This document shows positions 26,744 through 35,250 of a stretch of 64,000 bases of DNA, one piece after another. The DNA comes from Flagellimonas sp947499585 (GTDB lineage: Bacteria; Bacteroidota; Bacteroidia; Flavobacteriales; Flavobacteriaceae). Location of the stretch: assembly GCF_044596045.1 (NCBI RefSeq), contig NZ_CP138995.1, forward strand, positions 2,480,001-2,544,000. Reading direction: 5' to 3'. The notes beneath the pieces are model-generated. The model made no database searches, had not been told where the DNA came from, and saw only the letters and a program-made list of their open reading frames with translations. A program made the position numbers and the translations under genes. Numbering within the stretch: position 1 is the stretch's first letter; each line of letters starts with the position of its first letter.

Positions 26744-27817
26744 GTGAAAAAACTATTCTTTGTTGTACTCTTTTTGAGTGCTTTTTCTAGTTTGTTTGGA
26801 CAAACTAAACGAGATACGCTGTTAGTTGGATATACAACAGCCGCTCCATTTATTATTCAAGAAGGGGAGTTGTTGGATGGCATTAATGTGTGGTTATGGA
26901 ACCGTGTAGCAGAAGAACTTGATTTGGAGTATAAAATGGTTCAAATGGATTTTAGTACTATGCTGGATTCTTTAAGACAGGGAAATATAGACGTAAGTAT
27001 AAATCCACTCACCATAACAGGAGCGCGCAGTAAGCAGATGGAGTTTACCCATTCCTTTTTTGCTTCGCACTCTACCATTGCTGTTGCTAAAAGCTCATCC
27101 CTACAAAAACTGAAGAATTTTTTGGATGCTTTTTTCCATGTTAATTTTCTCAGAGGGTTTTTGGTTCTCTTTTTTATCTTACTATTTTTTGGCACCCTGA
27201 TTTGGCTCTTTGAAAAACGCAGTAATCCCGAACATTTTCGCACTAGCCTTAAGGGAATCTGGGATGGTCTTTGGTGGTCTATGGTTACAGTTACCACAGT
27301 AGGATATGGAGATAAAGCTCCTAAAACAAGATTGGGTAAGATTGCAGCCTTGGGGCTAATGTTCAGTGGTTTGTTGTTTGTCTCAGGGCTTACTGCCAGT
27401 ATAGCCTCAAGTCTTACGGTAAATCAACTTGCAGATAATACGGATAGTTTTGATGCTTTTAAAAAACGCAGCGTGGGAACAGTTAATAGGTCAAGTGCAA
27501 ATGACTTTTTAAAGGCACATTTCTTTAAAGATATTTCTCTTTACAATGGAGTCATCCCTGGGTTAACAGATTTAAGGGAGGAAAAGATAGACGCTTTTAT
27601 CTATGATGAGCCTATTTTGCAATATCGAATTAAAAAGGATTCAAGTTTAAATGAGCTGGAATTATTGCCGATTAAATTTGATGTTCAATTTTATGCCTTC
27701 GGAATAGCAAAAAACAATGTTGAGCTAGAACAAAAAATTTCTCAGGCCATTTTAGAGATTATGGAGACCCAAGAGTGGGGGGTAGTACTAGCTGAATACG
27801 GATTGAGCGAAATATGA
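26744..27817 (+). CDS. prokaryotic ionotropic glutamate-receptor-like channel (GluR0 type)
   Basis: A 357-residue protein with a signal peptide (1-20), substrate-binding lobe 1 (about 21-125), a membrane helix (135-157), a pore loop with the potassium selectivity filter TTVGYGD (184-190), a second membrane helix (about 199-226) and substrate-binding lobe 2 (about 227-357). This split order, ligand domain interrupted by an inverted potassium-type pore, is that of GluR0. It should form a tetrameric, ligand-gated potassium channel with its binding domain in the periplasm; the ligand is unknown. The start is GTG at 26744. A weak TATATTAG promoter element lies at 26710-26717. Confidence 0.9.
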   Translation: MKKLFFVVLFLSAFSSLFGQTKRDTLLVGYTTAAPFIIQEGELLDGINVWLWNRVAEELDLEYKMVQMDFSTMLDSLRQGNIDVSINPLTITGARSKQMEFTHSFFASHSTIAVAKSSSLQKLKNFLDAFFHVNFLRGFLVLFFILLFFGTLIWLFEKRSNPEHFRTSLKGIWDGLWWSMVTVTTVGYGDKAPKTRLGKIAALGLMFSGLLFVSGLTASIASSLTVNQLADNTDSFDAFKKRSVGTVNRSSANDFLKAHFFKDISLYNGVIPGLTDLREEKIDAFIYDEPILQYRIKKDSSLNELELLPIKFDVQFYAFGIAKNNVELEQKISQAILEIMETQEWGVVLAEYGLSEI

Positions 27818-27823
27818 TTGAAA

Positions 27824-28513
27824 TTAGTTATACCCTTTAATGTTTCCCATATCCAGAGTCAAAGGGCCTAGTTTATGAGCTTTTGGCAGATAAGCACCGC
27901 TTTCCATTATTTTCCAATCGTTCCAAGTGGCTTCAATTCCACCAATGGGAATAATTTTGACCCACATTTTAAAACTACTGGGAAATCCGTCTGGCTTCAA
28001 TTTCCATAAGTAATGGTCACCTGGGGTTGTGCCACCTTGCGAATATGAAACCAACAAACCCTGAGACCCATCGTCAAGCACTACAATACTTCTCGCTGTA
28101 CCTTTATCAAACACCTTATAGGGGGCAACCAACCAAAAGGAATCATTATTGAACGTTTTTAGGGCTTTGGCAATAGCTTTGTTTTCTTTTTGGTGAGAAA
28201 TATGCTTCCCAGATTTTGTCACCTTGCTACTTTCCGTGTTGACCAGGTCTAGCTGTACCAGATATTCATCCCATTTTACATCAATGACTCCCTTTTTTCT
28301 ATCCCATTTATATTGATTTGCGCCATTCCTGTATGACCATTCTAAAAAACGGGTCTCCTTATAGTTCTGATGATTAAGAGCATTTAGCATCTTATGTGCA
28401 AGCATATCTGCTTCTACACTTGGATTTCCTTTGGGTAAGGGTTCATGAACAAACCATAAGAAAAGTAGTAGCCCTAAAGCCAATACCCCTATAATTTTGA
28501 AAGCACGCTTCAT
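27824..28513 (-). CDS. hypothetical membrane-anchored protein
   Basis: A 229-residue protein with one N-terminal membrane helix (about residues 5-23) followed by a soluble, probably periplasmic domain rich in aromatic residues (FLEWSYRNGANQYKWDR, PGDHYLWKL). I do not recognise the family. Its ATG overlaps the stop of the upstream ATP-grasp gene as TAATG, so they are translationally coupled. It is convergent with the GluR0-like gene. Confidence 0.7.
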   Translation of the reverse strand: MKRAFKIIGVLALGLLLFLWFVHEPLPKGNPSVEADMLAHKMLNALNHQNYKETRFLEWSYRNGANQYKWDRKKGVIDVKWDEYLVQLDLVNTESSKVTKSGKHISHQKENKAIAKALKTFNNDSFWLVAPYKVFDKGTARSIVVLDDGSQGLLVSYSQGGTTPGDHYLWKLKPDGFPSSFKMWVKIIPIGGIEATWNDWKIMESGAYLPKAHKLGPLTLDMGNIKGYN

Positions 28514-29436
28514 TAAAAAAGCCTTTCTTTTATGGAAGTAGCAAGGGTATCTGCCGCTTTGGGATAAAGCCTAAACCAAAGTTCTGGTTCAAAGATTTCC
28601 AGTTCTGCCAAAGCCCAATTACCGTCATTGTCTTTAAAAATATCCACTCGGGCATAAATTGGAAGCTCTGGAGCTGCTATAACCACTTTTTCGGCAAATT
28701 TGATTTCCTCTTCTGAAGGCGTGTATTCTTGAACACTCCCGCCAAAATCATCCTGTACCCTAAAATCGCCAGGTTTGGCTATTTTTAAAACAGCATTGGT
28801 GAACTTTCCGTTGAATACCATCATTGATATTTCCCCTTGTTCCACTATATTTTGTTGAAACTCTTGAAGCATCATAGCCTCATTTGCAATCAATTCTTGA
28901 AAAACAACTTCATGTTGAATGATTTCTTCCGGTAGAATTTTATAGGTGTGTCTTGCCCCGCCAGAAAAACAAGGTTTTAGGACAAAAGCTTTAGAACTGA
29001 AATTATGATTTTCAATTGCGTTGTCATACGCTTCTTTTAAACTGGTCAGCGTCCCTTTTTCAATAAACAAAGTTTTGGGAATAGTAATTCCAGCGCTAGC
29101 CATATCCTGCATATAATGCTTGTCTATGTTCCAGCCAATTAAATTTTCAGAATTAATGAGTTGTGTCTTTCTAGAGACATTTTTTAGCCAAAGTGAAAAT
29201 TCCGGAAAGCGTTCAAAACAGTCCCATGTGCTTCTGAACAAGGCATATTTGGTAGATGTCCAATCAAATTCAGCATCATCCCAAGATTTTCTTGTTACCC
29301 TAAGCCCGTTGTTCTTCAAAGCATCCGATACCAACGTATCTTCTATCAGCACAGTGGCAACAGATTTTTCATTACTTTCAGTATTTGCGTATTTGCGGTC
29401 TGTGAGAATTACAACATCGTATGCCATTCTAACCAT
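28513..29436 (-). CDS. ATP-grasp domain protein (glutathione-synthase/RimK-like fold)
   Basis: A 307-residue ATP-grasp-type ligase-fold protein. It has an N-terminal pre-ATP-grasp domain (VVILTDRKY), the lysine and loop of FVLKPCFSGGARHTYKI near residue 155 that hold ATP, VVFQELIANE in the hinge, and the magnesium-binding acidic end ARVDIFKDNDGNWALAELEIFEPELWF. Such enzymes join a carboxylate to an amine or thiol via an acyl phosphate; the substrates are unknown. The ATG at 29436 was used; a second is three codons later. It is sandwiched between ggt and a small membrane protein gene. Confidence 0.82.
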   Translation of the reverse strand: MVRMAYDVVILTDRKYANTESNEKSVATVLIEDTLVSDALKNNGLRVTRKSWDDAEFDWTSTKYALFRSTWDCFERFPEFSLWLKNVSRKTQLINSENLIGWNIDKHYMQDMASAGITIPKTLFIEKGTLTSLKEAYDNAIENHNFSSKAFVLKPCFSGGARHTYKILPEEIIQHEVVFQELIANEAMMLQEFQQNIVEQGEISMMVFNGKFTNAVLKIAKPGDFRVQDDFGGSVQEYTPSEEEIKFAEKVVIAAPELPIYARVDIFKDNDGNWALAELEIFEPELWFRLYPKAADTLATSIKERLF

Positions 29437-29438
29437 TT

Positions 29439-31121
29439 TTAATACCCTACCGCAGTATCATCTCCTCTTTTGTCTGCGCCACCTTCCAACCTTCCATCTT
29501 TCAGCACGCGTATAGCATCTACTTTTCCTATAATAGGAGTACGTTCCTCGTTAATGATATATCCTTTGGATTTCATTTCACTTTTTAACTCATCAGAAAA
29601 TCCTTCAGGTTCAAAAATAACCATGTCGGGTAACCATTGATGATGAAAACGTGGTGCATTCACGGCCTCTTGCATACTCAGGTTGTACTCATAAACATTA
29701 AGAATGGTTTGTGCCACTGCAGTTATTATTGTAGAACCGCCAGGAGTGCCCACTACCATATAAAGTTTTCCGTCTTTTTCCACCAATGTTGGAGTCATGC
29801 TGCTTAGCATACGTTTTTCGGGTGCTATGCTGTTTGCTTCGGCCCCAATAAGACCAAACATATTTGGGACACCGGCTTTGGAACTAAAATCATCCATTTC
29901 GTTATTTAAAAAGAAGCCAAGCTCTTCTGAATACAATTTAGACCCATAGCCTCCATTTAAGGTGGTTGTTGCGGAAATTGCATTTCCTTCACTATCAACA
30001 ATGGAGTAGTGGGTGGTTTCCATACTTTCAACAATTTCTACTTCCCCATGTCCAACGTCTGATGACAATGTGGCTTTGTCAAAAGAAAAATCCTGCATGC
30101 GTTCTTGTAAATAGGCATCACTTAAAAGTACGTCTAGTGGAATATCCGCAAAATCTGGATCTCCTAAGAAATAATTACGATCTGCATAGGCACGTCGTGC
30201 AGCTTCGGTAAACAATTGAATCGATCTGGGAGAATTATGTCCAAATTTGGACATATCATGAGGTTCAATCATTTTAAAAATTTGATTGATGGTTACCCCG
30301 CCGCTACTTGGCGGACTCATGGAAATTACGCGTAAATCCTTATAGTTGAAAACTACGGGCTGACGCCATTTAGCTTCGTATTTTTCCAAATCTTCAGTAG
30401 TAATAAAGCCACCTTTTTCCTGAACAAAGGTTGCCAGTTTTTCAGCCACTTCACCTTTGTAAAAACCATCTCTTCCTTTCGCTAAGATTTTTTCCAAGGT
30501 TGATGCCAGAGCAGCGTATTTGATAGTATCTCCTTGGACAAAATTGGCAGCAAATTTTGTACTATCCCCGTTCACTTGAATAAAACGCTCTTTATAACTT
30601 TCTAATCGTTTTGCCTGCTTTTCAGTAACCACTACACCTCTTTTTGCTAACTCAATTACAGGAGCAAGTATATCTGAAAGTGGTAATGAACCAAACTTTT
30701 TGTGTACTTCCATAACACCAGCCACGGTACCCGGAACTCCTGCTGCGGTAGCGCCAACGGTGCTCATATCTGGAATTACGTTGCCTAGGGAGTCCAAATA
30801 CATATCTCTATGTGCTGAGAGCGGAGCCTTTTCTCTATAGTCCAAGCCTCCAATATCTCCATTATTTTTTCTGTAGACCATAAAACCACCACCGCCAAGG
30901 TTACCAGCAAAGGGATAGGCGACTGCCAGAGCCAATTCAGTGGCCACCATGGCATCAAAAGCGTTACCGCCTTTCTGCATGATTTCGGAACCTATTTTGG
31001 AAGCTTCTTCTCTTGCAGAAACTACCATTGCTTTTTCGGTTATTAATCCAGTAGGGAGGGCAGGTTGTTGTTTACAGTTTAGAAATAAAAGAAATGGGAT
31101 TGCAAGTATTATTCTTCGCAT
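29439..31121 (-). CDS. ggt: gamma-glutamyltransferase lipoprotein
   Basis: A 560-residue N-terminal-nucleophile hydrolase that cleaves or transfers gamma-glutamyl groups. The signal peptide ends in a lipobox LFLNC (cysteine 16), so the enzyme is lipid-anchored in the envelope. The precursor is cut before Thr369 in METTHYS, which becomes the nucleophile. AREEASKIGSEIMQKGGNAFDA, LGGGGFMV and SSMTPTLV are further family marks, and GTPGGSTIITAVAQ closes the active site. It lies in an operon after acpH (13-bp overlap) and before the ATP-grasp gene (2-bp gap). Confidence 0.95.
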   Translation of the reverse strand: MRRIILAIPFLLFLNCKQQPALPTGLITEKAMVVSAREEASKIGSEIMQKGGNAFDAMVATELALAVAYPFAGNLGGGGFMVYRKNNGDIGGLDYREKAPLSAHRDMYLDSLGNVIPDMSTVGATAAGVPGTVAGVMEVHKKFGSLPLSDILAPVIELAKRGVVVTEKQAKRLESYKERFIQVNGDSTKFAANFVQGDTIKYAALASTLEKILAKGRDGFYKGEVAEKLATFVQEKGGFITTEDLEKYEAKWRQPVVFNYKDLRVISMSPPSSGGVTINQIFKMIEPHDMSKFGHNSPRSIQLFTEAARRAYADRNYFLGDPDFADIPLDVLLSDAYLQERMQDFSFDKATLSSDVGHGEVEIVESMETTHYSIVDSEGNAISATTTLNGGYGSKLYSEELGFFLNNEMDDFSSKAGVPNMFGLIGAEANSIAPEKRMLSSMTPTLVEKDGKLYMVVGTPGGSTIITAVAQTILNVYEYNLSMQEAVNAPRFHHQWLPDMVIFEPEGFSDELKSEMKSKGYIINEERTPIIGKVDAIRVLKDGRLEGGADKRGDDTAVGY

Positions 31122-31702
31122 AGGGAATTAAATTTTTGTTGGGAAAAGGTAATCAATTCTTCAAAAAAAAGGGTAAACTCATTTTCAAAAGCACTGTAAT
31201 GCTCTTCTAAATCTAAAATGGCAAAATTCATTTTGGATTTGTTTTTTGTTCTTCTGTTCATACCTGCAAGTACTTTTGAAATACCGTTCAAATCTGCGTA
31301 ACTCAGCAACCAGTTGTCCGTAATCATATAGGGCATCATACGTTGCGTTGCCAATGGCAAAATGGTATAGTTGTCTTCCAGTAGATCATAAAAGTTTTCA
31401 ATAAACTCTTCTAATGGTACTTTAGAATAGTTTTGCCAGTTTTTGGCCAAAAAATGATCGTAAAAAATATCTACGATCACCCTGCTGTAATGACTGTAGT
31501 TTTTGTGAAGTCGCTTACTGCTCTGTTTGGCAATCGGGTGAGAATCTGTAAAAGTGTCTATCTCTCTATGTAATAAAATTCCCTTTTGAATCCTTTCTGG
31601 AAAGTGTTTGAACTTATTTCCACGGATATGATCGGCAAAAAAATTCCCAAGGGTTATTTCCTTATCATCAAAAGACAGATAAATATGAGCCAAGAAATTC
31701 AT
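31109..31702 (-). CDS. acpH: acyl carrier protein phosphodiesterase-like protein
   Basis: A 197-residue HD-type all-helical protein of the AcpH (DUF479) family, which removes phosphopantetheine from acyl carrier protein. MNFLAHIYLS at the start, GNFFADHIRG, LHREIDTFTDSHP and RVIVDIFYDHFLAKNW supply the metal-binding His and Asp residues. The length is typical. It overlaps ggt by 13 bases at its 3' end. The physiological role of the family outside enterobacteria is unproven. Confidence 0.88.
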   Translation of the reverse strand: MNFLAHIYLSFDDKEITLGNFFADHIRGNKFKHFPERIQKGILLHREIDTFTDSHPIAKQSSKRLHKNYSHYSRVIVDIFYDHFLAKNWQNYSKVPLEEFIENFYDLLEDNYTILPLATQRMMPYMITDNWLLSYADLNGISKVLAGMNRRTKNKSKMNFAILDLEEHYSAFENEFTLFFEELITFSQQKFNSLCEE

Positions 31703-31765
31703 TGCGATAGTTTTCTTTTCTGATGAAATTTACAAATTCAAAACATGGAATAGAGAATACCCGTT

Positions 31766-31773
31766 TATATTTG
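31766..31773 (+). promoter_or_regulatory. -7 promoter element of glmM
   Basis: TATATTTG, a perfect TAnnTTTG, 20 bases before the glmM ATG. No convincing -33 TTTG is visible at the usual distance. Confidence 0.6.
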
Positions 31774-31793
31774 CAAAAACTTTTTTAACAATT

Positions 31794-33185
31794 ATGACGC
31801 TTATAAAATCAATTTCAGGAATACGTGGTACTATTGGAGGAACCACAAATGATAATCTTACCCCAATTGATGCTGTAAAATTTGCAGCAGCTTATGGAAC
31901 ATGGTTAAAAGATTATGCAGGAAAAGAGAAATTGACCGTCGTTATTGGAAGGGATGCCCGTTTGTCTGGAGAAATGATACAGAATTTGGTGGTATCGACC
32001 CTTGTTGGGCTTGGTATTGATGTAATTGATTTAGGTTTGTCCACCACCCCCACTGTTGAAATTGCGGTTCCTATAGAAAAAGCGGATGGTGGAATTATCC
32101 TTACTGCCAGTCATAACCCCAAACAATGGAATGCCCTTAAATTACTAAATGAGCGGGGTGAATTTTTGGATGCAAAACAAGGAGCTATAATTCTGGAATT
32201 GGCAGAAAAAGAAGATTTTAACTTTGCCGAAGTAGATGACTTGGGAGAAATCATTAAGAACGATTCTTATATTGATATTCATATTGATGAAGTTTTGGAA
32301 CTTCCTTTGGTAGATAAAGAGGTGATAAAAAAAGCAGGCTTCAAAGTAGTTGTAGACGGAGTTAATTCCACAGGTGGAATAGCCATTCCGAAGCTGCTGG
32401 AAGAATTAGGGGTTGAAGTAATAAAGTTGTATTGCGAACCTACAGGTCATTTTCCGCATAATCCTGAACCCTTGAAGGAGCATTTGGGTGATATCTGTAA
32501 GTTGGTTGTTGAAGAACAAGCTGATTTTGGTATTGTTGTTGATCCAGACGTTGATAGGCTTGCATTTATAAGCAATGATGGAGAGATTTTTGGTGAGGAA
32601 TATACCTTAGTTGCATGCGCTGATTATGTGTTGGGAAAAACCAAGGGCAATACAGTTTCTAATCTGTCTTCCTCCAGAGCACTTCGTGATATTACAGAAA
32701 AACATGGCGGAACCTATGAAGCGGCAGCTGTTGGAGAAGTGAATGTGGTCACTAAAATGAAAGCTAACAATGCAATCATTGGAGGAGAGGGTAATGGAGG
32801 AATTATTTACCCTGAAAGTCATTATGGGCGCGATTCTTTGGTAGGGACAGCATTGTTTTTAATGTTAATGGCAGAAAAAGGAGGCACCGTTGCCGAGCTT
32901 AGGGCAAGTTACCCTAGCTACTTTATGAGCAAAAAGAAAATTCAGTTGACACCAGAGTTGGATGTGGATGCCTTATTGGAAGCCATGCACAACAAATATA
33001 AAAACGAGCAAGTATCAACCATTGACGGGGTAAAAATAGATTTCGCTGAAAACTGGGTGCATCTTCGTAAATCAAATACAGAACCTATTATTCGTATTTA
33101 TACAGAAGCTAAAAGTCAGCAAGCAGCAAACGAGCTGGCAGACCGTATTATTGATGAGATTAAAGAGGTAGCTGGATTAGAATAA
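31794..33185 (+). CDS. glmM: phosphoglucosamine mutase
   Basis: A 463-residue alpha-D-phosphohexomutase that converts glucosamine-6-phosphate to glucosamine-1-phosphate for UDP-GlcNAc, peptidoglycan and lipid A. The catalytic phosphoserine is Ser106 in LTASHNP; the metal loop is DPDVDRL; the sugar-binding loop is GGEGNGG; the phosphate-binding end is RKSNTEPIIRIYTEA. The start SISGIRGTIGG is typical of Bacteroidota GlmM. Related phosphomannomutases share these motifs, so the exact sugar is an inference, though GlmM is the usual annotation for this length and start. Confidence 0.9.
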   Translation: MTLIKSISGIRGTIGGTTNDNLTPIDAVKFAAAYGTWLKDYAGKEKLTVVIGRDARLSGEMIQNLVVSTLVGLGIDVIDLGLSTTPTVEIAVPIEKADGGIILTASHNPKQWNALKLLNERGEFLDAKQGAIILELAEKEDFNFAEVDDLGEIIKNDSYIDIHIDEVLELPLVDKEVIKKAGFKVVVDGVNSTGGIAIPKLLEELGVEVIKLYCEPTGHFPHNPEPLKEHLGDICKLVVEEQADFGIVVDPDVDRLAFISNDGEIFGEEYTLVACADYVLGKTKGNTVSNLSSSRALRDITEKHGGTYEAAAVGEVNVVTKMKANNAIIGGEGNGGIIYPESHYGRDSLVGTALFLMLMAEKGGTVAELRASYPSYFMSKKKIQLTPELDVDALLEAMHNKYKNEQVSTIDGVKIDFAENWVHLRKSNTEPIIRIYTEAKSQQAANELADRIIDEIKEVAGLE

Positions 33186-33187
33186 TC

Positions 33188-33721
33188 TCAATCATTCAAT
33201 TCGTAGATGATATCTTGACTGTTGAATTCAGCGGCGTCAATATTGATTCTTTTATCAGAATCAAGCCATAATTTCCAAACGCCGCCTTCTTTTTTTAATC
33301 CGACATTAAAAAGACCATAACCTCTAACCACTAAGTCAGGGTCATCTTTTCGTTTGGAACTAAAACGGTAATATCCTGTTTGGTAGGCCAATTCCTCTTT
33401 TTCATCGATGGCGGTAGTTAAAATGGTAAAAGCTATTCCCAAACGGTCATCGCGTTGCTTCATGTCGTTTAAAAAACCTCCAAAATTATCCATGTAGCTT
33501 TGGCCGTTTTCCACGATATTCTGATCTAAATAGATTCTGACAATATCTGCTGAATGGATTGATTTCAGTTTTTTTGAATCCAGATTGGCATATGCTTCCA
33601 TAAACGGAATCCAAATATCTTTTTTAATAGAAGTGATTGTTTCTTCAGGAACTACTTTGGTTTCTTGCGCCATGGATAGCCCAAAAAAGCACAAAGTAAT
33701 TAGGGCAAACAGTTGTTTCAT
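33188..33721 (-). CDS. secreted NTF2/SnoaL-like protein
   Basis: A 177-residue protein with a signal peptide (MKQLFALITLCFFGLSMAQ) and a single alpha-plus-beta domain that looks like the NTF2/DUF4440 cone fold: IWIPFMEAYANLDSKKLKSIHS, then YMDNFGGFL and a final sheet GYGLFNVGLKKEGGVWKLWLDSD. No catalytic residues can be assigned. It is convergent with glmM, with only 2 bases between the stops. Confidence 0.72.
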   Translation of the reverse strand: MKQLFALITLCFFGLSMAQETKVVPEETITSIKKDIWIPFMEAYANLDSKKLKSIHSADIVRIYLDQNIVENGQSYMDNFGGFLNDMKQRDDRLGIAFTILTTAIDEKEELAYQTGYYRFSSKRKDDPDLVVRGYGLFNVGLKKEGGVWKLWLDSDKRINIDAAEFNSQDIIYELND

Positions 33722-33808
33722 CGTTTCATTTTTTGATTGTGATATAATTTAGGAAACAATAGATAAAGGAAACTAACTTTAAGAAAAGTTTATGTCATAA
33801 GCTCTTTA

Positions 33809-34990
33809 CTATGAGAGGAGTCCGTTTTTCCAATGTACTATTTCACCATCATATAATGCATCCAATCCCATTTGAACGCAAGTTGCCGCTTTGGCTCCAG
33901 TAACTACATTGGATTTGGGCATGGAATTATGAAATACACTGTCTCTAAAATCTAACAACGCCTGTTTGCTTGGATCTAAATGCTCAACTTCTATAGGAAT
34001 CCCTTTTTCTTGATCCCATTTTATAGTAGCGCCAGAAACCCCATCAACTTCACCAATTTCTTTGGCGTTTTTAGACTTTTCTGGATAAAACCAGGCTTTG
34101 GTATAGTCAATTGTAATAGTACCCTTATCTCCATACACCTTAATGAGGTAATCATCTTTTGAATTACTGGTTAAGCATGTGAATTTGGCTCGGACTCCAT
34201 TCGGATAGCTATAAATCATATGAACATTATCTAGAGTTTCCCTTCCATCTTTCCAATAATCTATTCCGCCATCACCCATAACCTGAGTGGGAACTGCATT
34301 TAAAACCCAATTGCTAAAATCTAATTGATGGGAGCAGAGCTCTGCCAAAAGTCCTCCAGAAAACTCGCGATACATTCGCCAATTAATGGCTCTTTCATGC
34401 TCTGGATTTTGTACTGGTCTTCGCCAGTTACCATTTCGGTTCCATTGACATTCTATTGCGGTGACCTTACCAATTTTTCCATTTTGAATTAAGTCAACAA
34501 GGTGTGTGTATAATCTGGAACTATGATATTGGTGTCCAGTTTGGAATATTTTTTCTGATTTTGTAGCCTTGCCCACCAATTCTTTGATTGCCGAATATCC
34601 TTTTACCATGGTCTTTTCACAGTACACATGTTTTCCTGCATCTAGAGAATCAATGGCAATTTGACTATGTGTGCTGAATGGCGTGGCGATTAAAACCGCA
34701 TCGATATCCTTATTATCTAGAAGTTCCCTATAATCTGAATAACCTTTTGCCTTACCATGAGCTTTTTCTAAACCACTTTGCAATCTAAATGGAAGAACAT
34801 CGGCACAAGCACTAACATTCATACCTTCAATTTTATTGATTATAGGAATAAGTCCGCCGCCTCTGTCACCAGTTCCAATAACGCCTATATTGAGCACATC
34901 ATTCTTAGATGGGTATAGTACACTGGCATTTATAGTGGATATTCCGGCTACAGCTATACCAGTTTTTGCAACAAAATCTCTTCGCTTCAT
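33809..34990 (-). CDS. Gfo/Idh/MocA-family oxidoreductase with Tat signal
   Basis: A 393-residue NAD(P)-dependent oxidoreductase. The N-terminus MKRRDFVAKTGIAVAGIS is a twin-arginine export signal. The Rossmann nucleotide site is NIGVIGTGDRGGG, and the cofactor/substrate lysine is in GKHVYCEKTM. The C-terminal beta-sheet domain holds GGLLAELCSHQLDFSNW with the probable catalytic histidine. Exported members of this family act on sugars or glycosidic compounds in the periplasm of Bacteroidota. Directly upstream lies a remnant of a second family member (34994-35227), 3 bases away. Confidence 0.9.
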   Translation of the reverse strand: MKRRDFVAKTGIAVAGISTINASVLYPSKNDVLNIGVIGTGDRGGGLIPIINKIEGMNVSACADVLPFRLQSGLEKAHGKAKGYSDYRELLDNKDIDAVLIATPFSTHSQIAIDSLDAGKHVYCEKTMVKGYSAIKELVGKATKSEKIFQTGHQYHSSRLYTHLVDLIQNGKIGKVTAIECQWNRNGNWRRPVQNPEHERAINWRMYREFSGGLLAELCSHQLDFSNWVLNAVPTQVMGDGGIDYWKDGRETLDNVHMIYSYPNGVRAKFTCLTSNSKDDYLIKVYGDKGTITIDYTKAWFYPEKSKNAKEIGEVDGVSGATIKWDQEKGIPIEVEHLDPSKQALLDFRDSVFHNSMPKSNVVTGAKAATCVQMGLDALYDGEIVHWKNGLLS

Positions 34991-34993
34991 TTT

Positions 34994-35227
34994 TTATAGT
35001 TTAGGTTCCCAACCTTGCTCATATTCTCTTTTCCAATTTTTCATAACGGCATCATCATTAAGCACTTTTCCGGTAGTTGTATCAATTTTCAAAGTGTGTC
35101 CGGCATCCTGAGCCATATTTCCTAAATGGCATAACATGGTAGAAACGCTGGCATCGTTAATATCCGCTTTTAAAGACTCGTCCTTTCTTATGGCATTGAA
35201 AAAGTTTGCAACATGATCAACGTCCAT
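34994..35227 (-). pseudogene. C-terminal remnant of a Gfo/Idh/MocA-family oxidoreductase
   Basis: A 77-codon reading frame whose product matches only the last part of exported Gfo/Idh/MocA enzymes: VDHVANFFNAIRKDE, SVSTMLCHLGNMAQDAG, TGKVLNDD and REYEQGWEPKL. The nucleotide-binding and catalytic domains are missing, and upstream there are 23 bases before the stop of an unrelated hydrolase gene. This is best read as a deletion remnant of a second oxidoreductase once adjacent to the intact one. It has an ATG and could still be translated. Confidence 0.75.
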
Positions 35228-35250
35228 TACTATAATTAATTTTAAATCAA

